This document shows positions 20,452 through 29,145 of a stretch of 64,000 nt of DNA, one piece after another. Numbering within the stretch: the stretch's first letter is position 1; every line of letters starts with the position of its first letter. Position numbers and translations under genes: made by a program. Below the pieces are notes generated by a model, which had not been told where the DNA came from, did not search any database, and was given only the letters and a program-made list of their open reading frames with translations. The DNA is from Belnapia rosea (GTDB taxonomy: Bacteria > Pseudomonadota > Alphaproteobacteria > Acetobacterales > Acetobacteraceae), in the NCBI RefSeq assembly GCF_900101615.1, contig NZ_FMZX01000009.1, positions 112,265-176,264 on the forward strand, written 5' to 3'.

Positions 20452-21258
20452 TCAGCCTCCTGCGCGCGGATCATGACGCGGGTCGAAGGCCTCGCCGCGA
20501 AACGCCGCCCGGGCCTGCCGCCAGCCCTGATAGATGCCGCCCATCCCCGCCCTGCCCTCCAGCACCGGGCGGAAGCGGCCGGGATCGCGGGCGATGGCGT
20601 CCTCGGCGAGCCGGTCCATCACCGCCTCCAACGCGGTGCGGAGGCGGTTGGTGCGGGCCTCGCGGTCGAGCGCGGCCAATTCGGCCGCCGCGATGGGCGG
20701 GCCGAAAGCGGCGAGCATCTCGGGGGCGGCCTCGGTCCAGAAGGGGTATTCCAGGGCGAGCGGGAGGAAGCGCGCCTCCGGGGCCAGCTCCGCCAGGCGC
20801 ACCAGTCCGGGGGCGATGGGGACGGGGCGCTCCCGCACATCGCAGAAGCGGCCGGGAGCATTCATCCAGAGCATATGGGCGGGATCGGCCAGCACCGCTT
20901 GCGCGGTGCGGAGGAAGGCGACGGCGCCGCGGGCCGATTGCTGCTCCACCCCGAAGACGCCGAGGCGGCGCATGAAGCCGTAGCGCGAGAGCGCCTCCGC
21001 CTCCATCGGGATGAACATGCGCCGGCCGGGCAGCAGCTCGGTCGACAGCACCATGAAGGCGACGCCATCCCACCAGGAGGGATGGTTGGCGTAGATGACG
21101 AGCGGCCCACTCCCCTCCCCCGGCCAGGGCGCGCCCCAATGGGCCAGGCGAATGGCGCGCAGCCGCCGCGCCGCGAAACGGCCGAAGATGAACCGGAAGA
21201 AGGCGAAGCGGGCCGGCGAGAAGAGCGCCGCCGGCCCCGGCTCATGCTGCGCGCTCAT
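20452..21258 (-). CDS. PlsC-type lysophospholipid acyltransferase-like protein
   Basis: A 268-residue acyltransferase. The catalytic H(X4)D motif is present as NHPSWWDGV (about residues 58-66), and MFIPMEAEAL plus the ARFLPLALEY segment follow as in PlsC-like enzymes. One hydrophobic N-terminal stretch is seen. Five bases separate it from the glycosyltransferase gene, placing it in the carotenoid operon. In staphyloxanthin-type pathways the last step adds a fatty acyl chain to the sugar; this protein is the candidate for that step here, although it is PlsC-like rather than a close CrtO match. A phospholipid role cannot be excluded. Confidence 0.72.
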   Translation of the reverse strand: MSAQHEPGPAALFSPARFAFFRFIFGRFAARRLRAIRLAHWGAPWPGEGSGPLVIYANHPSWWDGVAFMVLSTELLPGRRMFIPMEAEALSRYGFMRRLGVFGVEQQSARGAVAFLRTAQAVLADPAHMLWMNAPGRFCDVRERPVPIAPGLVRLAELAPEARFLPLALEYPFWTEAAPEMLAAFGPPIAAAELAALDREARTNRLRTALEAVMDRLAEDAIARDPGRFRPVLEGRAGMGGIYQGWRQARAAFRGEAFDPRHDPRAGG

Positions 21259-21349
21259 GGAGATCGCGCGGCAGGAGCCAGGATGATCCCGGTCGCATGA
21301 TTCACGCCTCCGGGCGATGCCGCCCTTCGGCGATCATGCTCCGGCTCGC

Positions 21350-22951
21350 TCATTCGGCGGCGAGCGGCATGCGGAGGGCATCGGGCATGCCCGCCTCCCG
21401 CGCCGCCGCGCTCATGCCGCGCCCGCCGAGATCCTGGTCGAGGCTGTCGGCCGCGATCCAGCCGCTCATCATCACCATCGGCATGCCCGGCCCCGGATGC
21501 GCCGCGCCGCCGGCGAGGTAGAGCCCCTTCACCCGCTTCGACCGGTTGCCGGGCTTGAAGGCGCCGAGCCACGCGCCGTGGCTGGCGAGGCCGTAGATGG
21601 CACCGTTCAGCACCTTGTAGCGCTCATGGATATCGACCGGGGTGAGCGCGCTCTCGGTGACGATGCGCTCCTCGATATCCTCCATCCCGGCCGTGCGCTT
21701 CAGCTTGTCGAGGATGGTCTGCCGGTAGGGGGCGAATTGCTTCGCCCAGTCATGGCCGGGGCGGAGCCAGGGCGTGTGGACCAGCACATACAGCGCCTCG
21801 CCGCCCTCGGGCGCGACCGTCGGGTCGGTGCCGGAGGGGGCGGCGAGATAGGCGGTCGGGTCGGGCGCCGGAATGCCGCGCTTGTAGATGGCGTCGAATT
21901 CCTCCTCCGCATCGCGGGAGAAGACGAAGCAGTGATGCGCCAGGTGCTCGTAGCGCTTCCTGAGGCCGAGATAGAGCACGACGCCGGAGCAGGCCGGCTC
22001 GGGCGCCTTCCTGGCCACCTTGGCGCCGACCGGGCCGCCGACCAGCTCCTTGTAGGTACGGATGGCATCCATGTTCGAGATGACGGCATCGCAGGCGATG
22101 CGCTCGCCGCCTGCGGTGCGGACCGCCCTCACCGTGTTGTTCTCGATATCGAAGCCGGTGACCTCGACACCAGGACGGAGGTCGGCGCCAAGCGAGGCCG
22201 CGAGGTTGGCGAGGCCTTCGGCCACGGCGCGGGTGCCGCCCTTCGGGTACCAGATGCCCTCGCTCGCCTGCATGTCGCCGATCGAGCAGAGCACGGCCGG
22301 CGCCAGATAGGGGCTGGAGCCGACATACTGGCAGAAATGGTCCAGCATCTGGGCGAGGCGGGCATCCGGCACATGGCCGCGGATGACCTTCGCCACAGTC
22401 TTGCCCATCCGCAGCGCCAGCACCTCGCGCATGGTGTTCGGGTCGAAATTGGACTTCAGGTCGATGGTGTCGGAGAGGCCCTCGACCGACTTCCAGAAGA
22501 AGAATTTCTCCGAGATCTCATGCAGGCGGCGGGCCTCGGCCTGGAAGCGCTGGTAGCCCGCGCCCTGGCCGGTGCCGGGGGCGAAGCTGTCCATCGCGGC
22601 GGCCATCTTCGCCACGTCCTCGATCAGGTCGATCCGCGTGCCATCCTCGAAGAAGCAGCGCCATTGCGGGTCGAGCCGGACCAGCGGCAGGTCCTGTGCC
22701 TGGTCCCGCCCGGCCTCCGCGAAGATGCGGCGCAGCACCCGGGGGACGGTGAGGATCGTCGGTCCCATGTCGAAGCGGAAGCCCTGGTTGCTGCCGGGCC
22801 GCGCCGGATCGGGCAGGTTCAGCACCGCCGCCTTGCCGCCGAGCCACGGATTCTTGTCGAGCAGCGTCACCTTGTGGCCACGCGCCGCGGCCACCGCCGC
22901 CGCCGCGAGCCCGCCGAGGCCACCACCGACCACCACCACATGCGAGACCAT
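21350..22951 (-). CDS. CrtI-family carotenoid oxidoreductase, probable CrtP-like oxidase
   Basis: A 533-residue FAD-dependent desaturase/oxidase. It has the N-terminal HVVVVGGGLGGLAAAAVA dinucleotide fold, the GFRFDMGPTILTVP block and the C-terminal KGLYLAGGAAHPGPGMPMVMMSG family signature. It follows the first desaturase by 20 bases with a strong GGAAAGGAAG ribosome site. Two adjacent CrtI-like genes next to HpnCDE suggest that one desaturates squalene or diapophytoene and the other oxidises a terminal methyl group (CrtP/CrtNb). Which is which is inferred from the order and from overall resemblance, not from an active-site marker. Confidence 0.75.
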   Translation of the reverse strand: MVSHVVVVGGGLGGLAAAAVAAARGHKVTLLDKNPWLGGKAAVLNLPDPARPGSNQGFRFDMGPTILTVPRVLRRIFAEAGRDQAQDLPLVRLDPQWRCFFEDGTRIDLIEDVAKMAAAMDSFAPGTGQGAGYQRFQAEARRLHEISEKFFFWKSVEGLSDTIDLKSNFDPNTMREVLALRMGKTVAKVIRGHVPDARLAQMLDHFCQYVGSSPYLAPAVLCSIGDMQASEGIWYPKGGTRAVAEGLANLAASLGADLRPGVEVTGFDIENNTVRAVRTAGGERIACDAVISNMDAIRTYKELVGGPVGAKVARKAPEPACSGVVLYLGLRKRYEHLAHHCFVFSRDAEEEFDAIYKRGIPAPDPTAYLAAPSGTDPTVAPEGGEALYVLVHTPWLRPGHDWAKQFAPYRQTILDKLKRTAGMEDIEERIVTESALTPVDIHERYKVLNGAIYGLASHGAWLGAFKPGNRSKRVKGLYLAGGAAHPGPGMPMVMMSGWIAADSLDQDLGGRGMSAAAREAGMPDALRMPLAAE

Positions 22952-22971
22952 GTCCGGTCTTCCTTTCCTGC

Positions 22972-24561
22972 CTAGCGCGCGGTCTGGTAGCTGGGCGCGA
23001 TCTCGGCGAAGCCGGTGCCCTGCGGCACGGCGCCGAGGCCGAGATCGCGTGCCAGCAGCCCGGCGCTGATCCGTGCACCTTCGTAGATCACCGGCAGCCC
23101 GCTGCCCGGATGGGTGCCGCCGCCGACGAGATAGACGCCCTCCACCCCGTCGAAGCGGTTGCGCGGCCGGAAGCAGAGCATCTGTCCGAGATCATGCGAG
23201 AGGTTGAAGGTGGCACCGAAGCCCACCGCATACTCGTCGCGCCACTCGCGCGGCGTCACCATCCGCTCATAGCGGATCCGGCTTTCGAGATCGGTCAGGC
23301 CGAGCAGCTTCAGCCGGTCGAGGGCCAGGCGGCGATAGCGCGGCGCCTCGGCCTCCCAGTCGAACCCGTGTTCCTCGGCGTCCCGCATGTTGGGCACCGG
23401 CACCAGCAGATAGAGGCTGGTATGGCCCGGCGGCGCCATGCTGGCATCGGTCGCACCGGGATGGTGCAGATAGAGGCTCGGCACATCGGGGATCTCGCCC
23501 GCCTCGATCTGGGCGATGTTCCGGCGGTAGTCCTCGGCCAGCAGGATGGTGTGGTGCGCCAGCTCCGGGAAGCTGCCCTCGACGCCCAGATAGAGCATGA
23601 AGGTGGAGCAGGAATAGCGCGCCTTGGCGATGCGCCGGTCCGGCCAGCGGCGCCGCAACGCATCCGGGATGAGGCGCGGCATGGCATGGGCGAAATCGGC
23701 ATTCACCACCACCGCATCGGCGGCGTGCCGGTTGCCCCCGACCTCCACGCCGGTGGCCTTGCGGCCATCGAAGGCAATGCGCTCGATCTCGGAGCCAAGG
23801 CGGATATCGACGCCCAGCCGCTCCGCAACCCGCGCCATGGCCTCCGAGACGGCACCGCAGCCGCCGACCGGGTGGAAGACGCCATGCTCGTATTCGAGGA
23901 AGGACAGGATGGTGAAGAGGCTTGGGCAGCGGAACGGGCTCATCCCCAGGTATTTGGTCTGGAAGGAGAAGGCGAGGCGAACCCGCGGGTCCTTGAAATA
24001 CCGCGCCAGATCCTGATCGACCGTCTGATGCGGCCGCATCAGCGGCAGGCTCTTCAGCAGGCCGGGCGAGAGGAAACGGGTGGGAGAGGCGAAGGCATTC
24101 TCCAGCACCGGGCGGAAGGCCTCGAGCTTCCGCCGGTTCTCCTCGAAGAAGGGGCGAAGGCCGGCGGCATCGGCCGGGTTCAACCGGGCGATCTCGGCCT
24201 CCATCCGGGCGACGTCGGAGGTGGCCTCGATGGTTTCGCTCCCCTCGAACACCAGCCGGTACTGCGGGTCGAGGCGCTTGAGCGCGACCTCCTCCTCGAG
24301 GCTGGCGCCGCAGCTCGAGAAGATCTCCGACAGGATGCGGGGATAGAGGAAGAAGGTGGGGCCGAGGTCGAAGCGGTAGCCCTCATCGGTCGTCAGCGTC
24401 CGGGTGCGGCCGCCGACAACCTCGTCCTTCTCATGCAGGGTGACGCGGGCGCCCTGGGCCGCCAGCAGCATCGCCGCCGCCAGCCCCCCCGGCCCCGCCC
24501 CGATAACGGCGATACGTGGACGCGACGCCTGAAGGGCGGGAGCGGCAAGCGGAGCATTCAT
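22972..24561 (-). CDS. CrtI-family desaturase, probable diapophytoene/squalene desaturase (CrtN-like)
   Basis: A 529-residue FAD-dependent phytoene-desaturase family protein. It has VIGAGPGGLAAAMLLA near the N-terminus, GYRFDLGPTFFLYP and the C-terminal GVYLVGGGTHPGSGLPVIYEGARIS signature. It is the first gene of the minus-strand run crtN-like, crtP-like, acyltransferase, glycosyltransferase, hpnCD, hpnE, aldehyde dehydrogenase. No phytoene synthase (CrtB) or GGPP synthase is seen, while a squalene-making module is present, so a C30 rather than C40 substrate is favoured. The protein alone would not distinguish CrtI from CrtN. Confidence 0.75.
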   Translation of the reverse strand: MNAPLAAPALQASRPRIAVIGAGPGGLAAAMLLAAQGARVTLHEKDEVVGGRTRTLTTDEGYRFDLGPTFFLYPRILSEIFSSCGASLEEEVALKRLDPQYRLVFEGSETIEATSDVARMEAEIARLNPADAAGLRPFFEENRRKLEAFRPVLENAFASPTRFLSPGLLKSLPLMRPHQTVDQDLARYFKDPRVRLAFSFQTKYLGMSPFRCPSLFTILSFLEYEHGVFHPVGGCGAVSEAMARVAERLGVDIRLGSEIERIAFDGRKATGVEVGGNRHAADAVVVNADFAHAMPRLIPDALRRRWPDRRIAKARYSCSTFMLYLGVEGSFPELAHHTILLAEDYRRNIAQIEAGEIPDVPSLYLHHPGATDASMAPPGHTSLYLLVPVPNMRDAEEHGFDWEAEAPRYRRLALDRLKLLGLTDLESRIRYERMVTPREWRDEYAVGFGATFNLSHDLGQMLCFRPRNRFDGVEGVYLVGGGTHPGSGLPVIYEGARISAGLLARDLGLGAVPQGTGFAEIAPSYQTAR

Positions 24562-24664
24562 GCGCTTCTGTCATCCAGGCAAGGCAAAGGGACCGGTCCT
24601 CGGCCAGATGCGGTGGAGCCGGCCTTCCGCAAGGGTCTGATGCTGCAATAAGCCGCCGGACGCC

Positions 24665-26311
24665 TCACGCGGCAGGCAGCAGCGCGAGCAGCGCGTCGGC
24701 GGCCTCGACCTCCGCCAGCCGGGCGGCGGCACGGGGCAGCAGCCGGGCCAGGTAGAAGGCGCAGATCGGGGCATAGCGCTCATCCGCCCTGGCGGCACGG
24801 GCCAGCATCCAGCCGCCCATGGTCCAGCCCGCGGCATCCAGATAGGCGGCGGCCGAGGCCTGGGCCGCCGCCGCATCCCGCTGGCCACGATCGAGCATCC
24901 AGGCCGTCGCCCGCTCCAGCGCCTCGGCGGCGGCGGCGAGGCGCGGGTCGGTGGCGCGGATCTCGGCGATGACGGCCGCCATCTCGGCCCCGCCGTCGCG
25001 GAAGAGCTTCCGGGTGACGAGGTCGATGGCCTGGATGCCGTTGGTGCCCTCATAGATCGGGGCGATGCGGGCGTCGCGCAGAACCTGGGCCGCGCCGGTA
25101 TCCTCGACGAAGCCCATGCCGCCATGCACCTGGATGCCGAGCGAGGCGACGTCGACGCCGCGGTCGGTGCACCAGGACTTCACGATCGGGGTCAGCAACG
25201 CGACGCGCGCCTCGCTGGCGCCGGCGAGGCGGGCGCGGTCGAGCGCGGCCCCGGCCTCCAGCGCCAGCAGCCGGCCGGCCAGGGTGATGGCCCGCATCTC
25301 GGCCAGCATGCGGGCGACATCCGGGTGGCGGCTGATCGGCCCGCCCCCCTGGATGCGGTCGGCGGCATAGGCTTCTGCCAAAGCGAGGGCGCGGGCGCCC
25401 TGGGCCACGCCCTCGACCCCGACCCCGAGGCGGGCGGCGTTCATCATGGCGAACATGGCGGCCAAGCCGCGATTGGGCTCGCCGACCAGCTGCGCCTCGG
25501 CGCCCTCGAAGAGCATGACGCAGGTCGGCGCGGCATGGATGCCGAGCTTCTTCTCGATGCCCCCGCAGCGCAGCGCATTGGCGGTGCCGTCCGGCAGGAC
25601 CTTGGGCGCGGCGAACAGGCTGATGCCGCGGGTGCCCGGCGGCGCGTCCGGCAGCCGCGCGAGGATCAGGTGCAGGGTGTTCGGCGTCAGGTCATGGTCG
25701 CCGAAGGTGATGTAGATCTTCTGCCCGGTGATGCGGTAGCCGCCGGTGCCGTCCGGTTCCGCCTTGGTGCGGACCTGGGAGAGGTCGCTGCCGGCCTGGG
25801 GCTCGGTCAGGCACATGGTCCCGGTCCACTCGCCGGAGACCAGCCGCGGCAGCCAGGCCTCCTGCTGGGCGGGGCTGGCGAAGCGGGCCAGCGCCTCGAT
25901 CGCGCCGCCGGTGAGCAGCGGGCAGAGGCTGAAGGCCATGTCGCCGCTGGTGACGAGTTCCGAAACCGCCATCCAAAGCGCCTGGGGCAATTCCTGCCCG
26001 CCGACCGGGATGCCGTTCACCTCGGCCGGCGCGGCCAGGCCCTGCCAGCCGCCCTCGACCCAGCCCTTATAGGCCTCGTGATAGGAAGGCGGCACCCGCA
26101 CCACGCCATTCTCATAGACCGCACCATGCCGGTCGGCTGCCTGGGCATTCGGCCAGAGCAGCTCCCGCGCATAGCGTTCCGCTTCGCGGATGATCGCCGT
26201 GATGTCGTCCGGGCTGATCGGCAGCCCGGTGGCCGCGGTGATCCCGGGCAGGTCGACGATCCGGGTCAGGCCGAGGATGAGGTCCTCGGCGGGGGTGGTG
26301 GCTTGGGTCAT
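24665..26311 (-). CDS. acyl-CoA dehydrogenase, long-form with C-terminal extension
   Basis: A 548-residue flavoprotein dehydrogenase. The FAD/substrate signatures MCLTEPQAGSDLS and QVHGGMGF...IYEGTNGIQAIDLV are present, and the IYEGT Glu is the expected catalytic base. The extra C-terminal helical domain of about 120 residues identifies the long ACAD group that includes 3-methylmercaptopropionyl-CoA dehydrogenase (DmdC). It should oxidise an acyl-CoA with electron transfer flavoprotein as acceptor; the acyl group is unknown. The ATG at 26311 is preferred over 26356 because the extra 15 residues are unlike the family start. It lies about 100 bases upstream of the carotenoid operon on the same strand. 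Confidence 0.85.
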   Translation of the reverse strand: MTQATTPAEDLILGLTRIVDLPGITAATGLPISPDDITAIIREAERYARELLWPNAQAADRHGAVYENGVVRVPPSYHEAYKGWVEGGWQGLAAPAEVNGIPVGGQELPQALWMAVSELVTSGDMAFSLCPLLTGGAIEALARFASPAQQEAWLPRLVSGEWTGTMCLTEPQAGSDLSQVRTKAEPDGTGGYRITGQKIYITFGDHDLTPNTLHLILARLPDAPPGTRGISLFAAPKVLPDGTANALRCGGIEKKLGIHAAPTCVMLFEGAEAQLVGEPNRGLAAMFAMMNAARLGVGVEGVAQGARALALAEAYAADRIQGGGPISRHPDVARMLAEMRAITLAGRLLALEAGAALDRARLAGASEARVALLTPIVKSWCTDRGVDVASLGIQVHGGMGFVEDTGAAQVLRDARIAPIYEGTNGIQAIDLVTRKLFRDGGAEMAAVIAEIRATDPRLAAAAEALERATAWMLDRGQRDAAAAQASAAAYLDAAGWTMGGWMLARAARADERYAPICAFYLARLLPRAAARLAEVEAADALLALLPAA

Positions 26312-26406
26312 CCTAGGATCGGCTCTCCCGAATGGCAGTTTTCCGAACCCTAGCATAGCCCGACGCGGCCCGTGCGAGCCGCGTCAGCTACGTACCGAGC
26401 CGGGGC

Positions 26407-28188
26407 TCAGTCCCGGCTGCGGCTCCGGGTCGAGCCGGTGCTGTTCCGCCCGCCCTTGGCTGCGGCCGGCGTGCGGCCGGCGGCGCCACGCTTGGTTGCC
26501 GTGCCGGTCGAGCGCTTGGCCGTCGAGGCGGTGGCGCGCTTGGTGGCCGTCCCGGCGGACTTCGCCGGGCTGCGCTTGGCGGTCGTGCCGGTCGAGCGCT
26601 TGGCGGTCGAGGCGGTGGCGCGCTTCGTCGTGCCCGTGCTGTTCCGCCCGCCCTTGGCCGCGGCGGCGGTGCGGCCGGCGGCGCCGCGCTTGGCGGCCGT
26701 CCCGGTCGAGCGCTTGGCCGTCGAGGCGGTGGCACGCTTCGTCGTGCCGGTGCTGTTCCGCCCGCCCTTGGCCGCGGCGGCGGTGCGGCCGGCAGCGCCG
26801 CGCTTGGCTGTCGTCGCGGCAGCGCCGCGCTTGGCTGTCGTCGCGGCGGCACCGCGCTTGGTGGTCGTCGCGGCGGCGCGCTTCGGTGTCGCGGTGCTGC
26901 TGCGGCGGGTGGCCGTCGTCTTCGAGGTGCCGCGCGCCGCGGCGCTGCGCGTCGCACCGCCCTTGGCGCCGTTGCTCCGCGCCGCGGCGGCCTTGCGCGG
27001 GGTGCGGGCGCTGCCGCCCTTGCGGCCACCCTCGCTCTGCGCCGCACGCCCCGCTGCGCTGCGGGTCGTCTTGCGGGTGGAGGAAGCCGCCGAGCGGGTG
27101 CCGGAGGAGGAGGCCCGGCCACCCTTCGCCGCGGCCGCGGTGCGGCCGGCGGCGCCGCGCTTGGCAGGCGCTGCTGCCGTGCGCCGCGTGCTGCCCGCCT
27201 TGGAAGCCGCCTTCGGCGCCGCGGCCCGCCGCGGCTTGCGCGCCGGGGCCTCGTCCTCGCTCGCGGCAGCGGTGCTGCGACGGGCGCGTGGCTTGCGGGC
27301 CGGCGCCTCGCCATCGGCGGCAGCAGCCGTGCTGCGGCGCGCGCGCGGCTTGCGCGGCGCGGGCTCTGCCGTCGCCTCGGAGGTGCCCTGGCCGGTGTCC
27401 TCGGACGCATCCGTCATCGGCGTGGAGTCTGTGTCATCGAGCATCGGGTCATGTCCCCAGTTCATCAGTGAATGCCGCCAGCGCGTCTCGCTGACGTCGC
27501 CATCGGGCCGTTGGGCCAGGTGGCGGCGAATGAAGCCGACCACCCGACGCTGGAATTCCTCATCCTCCTCCGCCTCGCCTTCGAGCAGAGCCAGGATGTG
27601 GCGGCCGGACTGGTGCCCCACCGCCTCGGTTTCGCCCTCATGCGTGAAGCCGGCCGAGCGGCTTTCCTCGGTGTCCAGCCAGTGCCGAAGCTTGGCGGCC
27701 GACATGTTGACCAGGCGACGGAAAGCCGCCCCGATCTCTTGCTGCTGGTCGTCGTCCTCCTGCATGTCCGTGCCGCTGCTCCCTTGCTGCGAATGGTGAC
27801 GGGCGGCCGCGCTCTTGCTGGCGACATCCTCGGGCTGGGCGGAGAATTGCCGCCCTTCTTCCAGGTCATGCCGCTTGCGGTCGCTGGTCCGCTCGTATTC
27901 CTCCGGGGTCAGCGCCTCGCGCGCCGCCTTCGGCAGGTAGCGCTCCCCGGTCTCGAGCGAGTCCTCGCCGGAGCGCGTAGCCCATTCCTCGCGCGTCCAT
28001 TCGGCGAGGTGGTTGTCGGGTTGCTTCGGGCCGTCATAGCCGCCGCCCCGCTTCTGGTATTCGGCGCTCGCCATCTGCGCCTTGCGGGCCGACCACTGGC
28101 CGGGCTTGCCGCCCTTGTCACCGGCGGTGACCTCGTCCTTCACACGCACCCAGAGTTCGGGATCGGATTTGCGCGCCGTGCCTGCCAT
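26407..28188 (-). CDS. histone H1-like modular DNA-binding protein (DUF3140-type core, Lys/Ala/Thr repeat tail)
   Basis: A 593-residue protein in three parts. The N-terminal 60 or so residues (DPELWVRVKDEVTAGDKGGKPGQWSA) resemble small DNA-associated domains found beside histone-like proteins. Around residues 135-225 lies a helical module resembling DUF3140 (VNMSAAKLRHWLDTEES, SGRHILALLEG). From about 270 to the end it is a low-complexity tail of Lys, Arg, Ala, Thr, Ser and Gly like eukaryotic H1 and bacterial HC1/AlgP tails, with unit repeats of KRGAAGRTAAAAKGGRNS. It probably binds or compacts DNA; that is inferred from charge and composition. AGGAAG precedes the ATG at 28188. Confidence 0.7.
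   Translation of the reverse strand: MAGTARKSDPELWVRVKDEVTAGDKGGKPGQWSARKAQMASAEYQKRGGGYDGPKQPDNHLAEWTREEWATRSGEDSLETGERYLPKAAREALTPEEYERTSDRKRHDLEEGRQFSAQPEDVASKSAAARHHSQQGSSGTDMQEDDDQQQEIGAAFRRLVNMSAAKLRHWLDTEESRSAGFTHEGETEAVGHQSGRHILALLEGEAEEDEEFQRRVVGFIRRHLAQRPDGDVSETRWRHSLMNWGHDPMLDDTDSTPMTDASEDTGQGTSEATAEPAPRKPRARRSTAAAADGEAPARKPRARRSTAAASEDEAPARKPRRAAAPKAASKAGSTRRTAAAPAKRGAAGRTAAAAKGGRASSSGTRSAASSTRKTTRSAAGRAAQSEGGRKGGSARTPRKAAAARSNGAKGGATRSAAARGTSKTTATRRSSTATPKRAAATTTKRGAAATTAKRGAAATTAKRGAAGRTAAAAKGGRNSTGTTKRATASTAKRSTGTAAKRGAAGRTAAAAKGGRNSTGTTKRATASTAKRSTGTTAKRSPAKSAGTATKRATASTAKRSTGTATKRGAAGRTPAAAKGGRNSTGSTRSRSRD
26438..26811. repeat. coding repeats in the histone-like tail
   Basis: A 23-base core (GTGCTGTTCCGCCCGCCCTT plus GGC on the plus strand) starts at 26438, 26636 and 26750, each followed by a nearly identical stretch that codes for KRGAAGRT(A/P)AAAKGG. 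The spacings are 198 and 114 bases, both multiples of three, so copy-number change would lengthen or shorten the tail without breaking the frame. Confidence 0.8.
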
Positions 28189-28287
28189 GCTGCGCTTCCT
28201 GTGACATGGTTGCATCCGGCAACGTCACGCCAAGGCAAGCGTTCCCGCGCGCTCCACTCAGCGCACGCGGGAGTCAACGCGAAAGCG

Positions 28288-29142
28288 TCAGGCCTCCGCC
28301 GTCAGCAGCAGCGATGCGCCGAGTGTCCCGCCCGGCGCCAGCATCGTCAGCGGACCATAGCCGGCGAAGTCCGGGCGGTTCGGCGCATCCGGCACATGGC
28401 TCACCGGCTCGAGGCAAAGCACGTTGCCGCCGCCCGGCGCGAAGACATGCAGGTTGCGCGACCAGGCACCTTGCGCTGCCAGGCGCAGGCGGAAATCGGG
28501 GCGCAGGATCTCCGCCACGCCGTCCCAGCCGGCGAAATGCGTGTCCAGCCCCTCATAGGCGGCCTCATCGCCGACCAGCCCATCGCTCGGCTGCACGGCG
28601 ACGGGCAGGGCACGCGCATCACGGGCGAAGAGCGCCGAGGCATGGAAGCGCAGCCCGGTGCCCGGCAGCCGCAGGAAGAAGGGATGCCAGCCAAGGCCGA
28701 AGGGAAAGGGATGCTCCGCCTTGTTGGTCAGCGTGAGTGAGAGCTGCACGCCGGCCGACTCGAGCGCCAGGCTGAGCCGTGCCTGATACTGGAAGGGCAG
28801 GCCCTCCGCCGCGCCGTCCATGTCCTGCAGCAGGCTGCAGCGGTCGGGCGCCTGCGCCTCCACCAGCCAGGCGCGGTCGCGTGCCAGGCCATGGATGGCG
28901 GTGTTGTCCTCCGGACGATTGATCGGCAGCTGATAGACCATGCCGGGCACCGGCAGCTGCCCGGCATCCAGCCTGTTGGTCCAGGGCAGCATGACGAAGG
29001 CGCCGCCGAAGCTTGCATTCGGGTTGGCGCCCAGCGGCAGCGGGACCAGCACGTCCTGCCCCCGCCAGGCGAGTTGCGCGACCGCCGCGCCCTGCTCCGG
29101 GAGGAGCTGCGCGCGCCAATCCGCACCGGCCAGTTCCAGCAC
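28288..29142 (-). CDS. aldose 1-epimerase family protein
   Basis: A 284-residue beta-sandwich protein of the galactose mutarotase family. The expected active-site pieces are PWTNRLDAG near residue 55, the HGLAR histidine, GWHPFF with the second His, and the catalytic Glu in CLEPVSHVPDA. It should interconvert anomers of a hexose, pentose or derived sugar in the cytosol. Its start lies three bases after the stop of the uronate dehydrogenase gene, so the two are co-transcribed and probably act on the same sugar. Confidence 0.83.
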   Translation of the reverse strand: MLELAGADWRAQLLPEQGAAVAQLAWRGQDVLVPLPLGANPNASFGGAFVMLPWTNRLDAGQLPVPGMVYQLPINRPEDNTAIHGLARDRAWLVEAQAPDRCSLLQDMDGAAEGLPFQYQARLSLALESAGVQLSLTLTNKAEHPFPFGLGWHPFFLRLPGTGLRFHASALFARDARALPVAVQPSDGLVGDEAAYEGLDTHFAGWDGVAEILRPDFRLRLAAQGAWSRNLHVFAPGGGNVLCLEPVSHVPDAPNRPDFAGYGPLTMLAPGGTLGASLLLTAEA

Positions 29143-29145
29143 GGC

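Noticed and set aside
26438..26811. Possible CRISPR-like array because of regularly recurring 23-base units
   Set aside because: The spacings are unequal (198 and 114), the units lie in frame inside a protein-coding tail, and the spacers are repeats as well.
26372..27799. A plus-strand frame opposite the histone-like tail, rich in Val/Arg/Leu repeats
   Set aside because: The repeats are just the reverse of the Lys/Ala/Thr codons; the minus-strand gene has a good ribosome site and recognisable N-terminal modules.
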